Source of the DNA: Candidatus Cybelea sp.
Lineage (GTDB): Bacteria > Vulcanimicrobiota > Vulcanimicrobiia > Vulcanimicrobiales > Vulcanimicrobiaceae
Reading direction: 5' to 3'
DNA length: 64,000 nucleotides
Assembly (NCBI GenBank): GCA_036489315.1
Contig: DASXFZ010000029.1
Span: 62,001 to 126,000, forward strand
Positions 63,370-64,000 of the stretch are shown piece by piece; position 1 is the first letter of the stretch; every line of letters begins with the position of its first letter. The notes under the pieces were generated by a model. That model was given only the letters and a program-made list of their open reading frames with translations, ran no database searches and was not told the DNA's origin. The position numbers and the translations under genes are program-made.

Positions 63370-64000
63370 ACGTCGATAAGATGACCGAGCGCGTCGGCGA
63401 CGCGCTCAACGAGGCCTACTCTCGTGCGCTGCACGAGCACAACACGCAGACGACGCCGGAGCACATGCTCGCGGCGCTGTTGGAACAGGACCGCGGCATC
63501 GCTCCGGACATCCTCGCCAAGGCCGGTGCCGATCCGAAGGCGCTGGCGCGCGCGGTCGACGATGCCATCGCCCGGCTGCCGCGGCTGAGCGGTGCGAGCG
63601 CCGATTCGGCGCAGGTGACGCTCTCGCCGGAGCTGGCCCGCATCATGAGCGCTGCCGAGAACGAAGCGAAAGGGCTCTCCGACGACTATACGTCCGTCGA
63701 GCACGTGCTGCTGGCGATGGCACAGTCTTCCGGCGAGCTCGGCCGCCTTCTGCGCAACGCGGGGCTGACCAAAGATAAGCTCCTGCAAGCGCTTCGCGAG
63801 GTGCGCGGCAATCAGCGCGTGACGACCAAAGATCCCGAGGGAACGTACAAATCGCTGGAGCGATATGGTCGCGACCTTACGCTCGAAGCGGAGCGCGGCA
63901 AACTCGACCCGGTGATCGGGCGCGACGAAGAGATTCGCCGCATCGTTCAAGTGCTCTCGCGCCGAACGAAGAACAATCCGGTGCTCATCGGCGATCCCGG
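63366..64000 (+). CDS. clpB: ATP-dependent chaperone ClpB, N-terminal part (runs off the window)
   Basis: First 211 codons of the disaggregase ClpB, which works with DnaK to rescue aggregated proteins. The ATG at 63366 overlaps the stop of the BNR-repeat gene. Residues 1-150 are the Clp N-domain ([35 protein letters not shown] and [13 protein letters not shown]). [27 protein letters not shown] then starts the first AAA+ module, and the sequence ends inside Walker A (NPVLIGDPG). The rest is outside the window. ClpB rather than ClpA/C is indicated by the GRDLT and [29 protein letters not shown] segments. Confidence 0.95.
   Translation, partial: MNVDKMTERVGDALNEAYSRALHEHNTQTTPEHMLAALLEQDRGIAPDILAKAGADPKALARAVDDAIARLPRLSGASADSAQVTLSPELARIMSAAENEAKGLSDDYTSVEHVLLAMAQSSGELGRLLRNAGLTKDKLLQALREVRGNQRVTTKDPEGTYKSLERYGRDLTLEAERGKLDPVIGRDEEIRRIVQVLSRRTKNNPVLIGDP

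Noticed and set aside
1-64000. CRISPR array, insertion sequence, prophage or attachment site
   Set aside because: No regularly spaced direct repeats, transposase, integrase or terminal inverted repeats with target duplications were seen on either strand.

Overview
The window is high-GC, gene-dense bacterial chromosome. It shows no insertion sequence, prophage, CRISPR array, rRNA or tRNA that I could recognise. A diderm cell is indicated by a TonB-dependent receptor, an MdtABC-like RND efflux set and several signal-peptide proteins and lipoproteins. The gene mix (paired bacterial S10 carboxypeptidases, two very large BNR/sortilin-like repeat proteins, SelA/SelB, a large XRE/NB-ARC/TPR regulator) fits an under-studied soil-type phylum such as Candidatus Eremiobacterota (WPS-2). 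That placement is an inference from gene content, not something I could test.

Layout. 1-3.2 kb: 5' part of nadA (minus, cut by the window edge), a divergent tiny Met/Ala/Pro-rich secreted peptide, and an OPT-family transporter. 3.2-11.3 kb: lipoprotein adaptor plus two RND pumps. 11.2-16.6 kb: DUF2277, MgtC-like and DUF5996 proteins, comEC and a GalE-like epimerase. 16.6-19.0 kb: ATP-dependent DNA ligase and aqpZ. 19.0-21.4 kb: a tightly coupled minus-strand operon of an 88-residue three-repeat peptide, a YcfD/JmjC-type oxygenase and a thioredoxin-like [2Fe-2S] protein. 21.5-25.2 kb: leuS coupled to a flavin monooxygenase. 25.3-28.2 kb: comEA, a long-chain acyl-CoA synthetase and a PadR regulator. 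28.2-35.2 kb: two S10 carboxypeptidases, then (minus) a TPM/YgcG-like protein and a 995-residue BNR-repeat protein. 35.3-39.3 kb: an APC permease and a convergent housekeeping operon tsaE-tsaB-rimI-yqeK-rsfS. 39.4-43.6 kb: gyrA, trxA and selA. 43.6-45.4 kb: a PNGase A-like lipoprotein. 45.4-54.8 kb: a putrescine/GABA catabolic operon (gabT-like, patA-like, aldehyde dehydrogenase) divergent from a TonB-dependent receptor and a Tat-type amine oxidase. 54.8-56.7 kb: selB. 56.7-64 kb: XRE/NB-ARC/TPR regulator, RMD1/YagE protein, a second BNR-repeat protein and the start of clpB.

How the genes work together. The amine cluster can be read as a complete route: putrescine to 4-aminobutanal (PatA-like transaminase or the amine oxidase), to 4-aminobutyrate (aldehyde dehydrogenase), to succinate semialdehyde (GABA transaminase). 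The TonB receptor is a candidate for import of a related substrate. selA and selB show that UGA is probably decoded as selenocysteine in this organism, although no selenoprotein, selD or tRNA-Sec was found here.

The most unusual locus is the repeat-peptide/JmjC operon at 19.0-21.4 kb. Three tandem repeats in one 88-codon frame differ at 18 codon columns, and 17 of those differences are synonymous. This shows selection on the peptide itself, encoded directly in front of, and overlapping, a protein hydroxylase gene. It could be a hydroxylated-peptide system that I do not recognise from described families.
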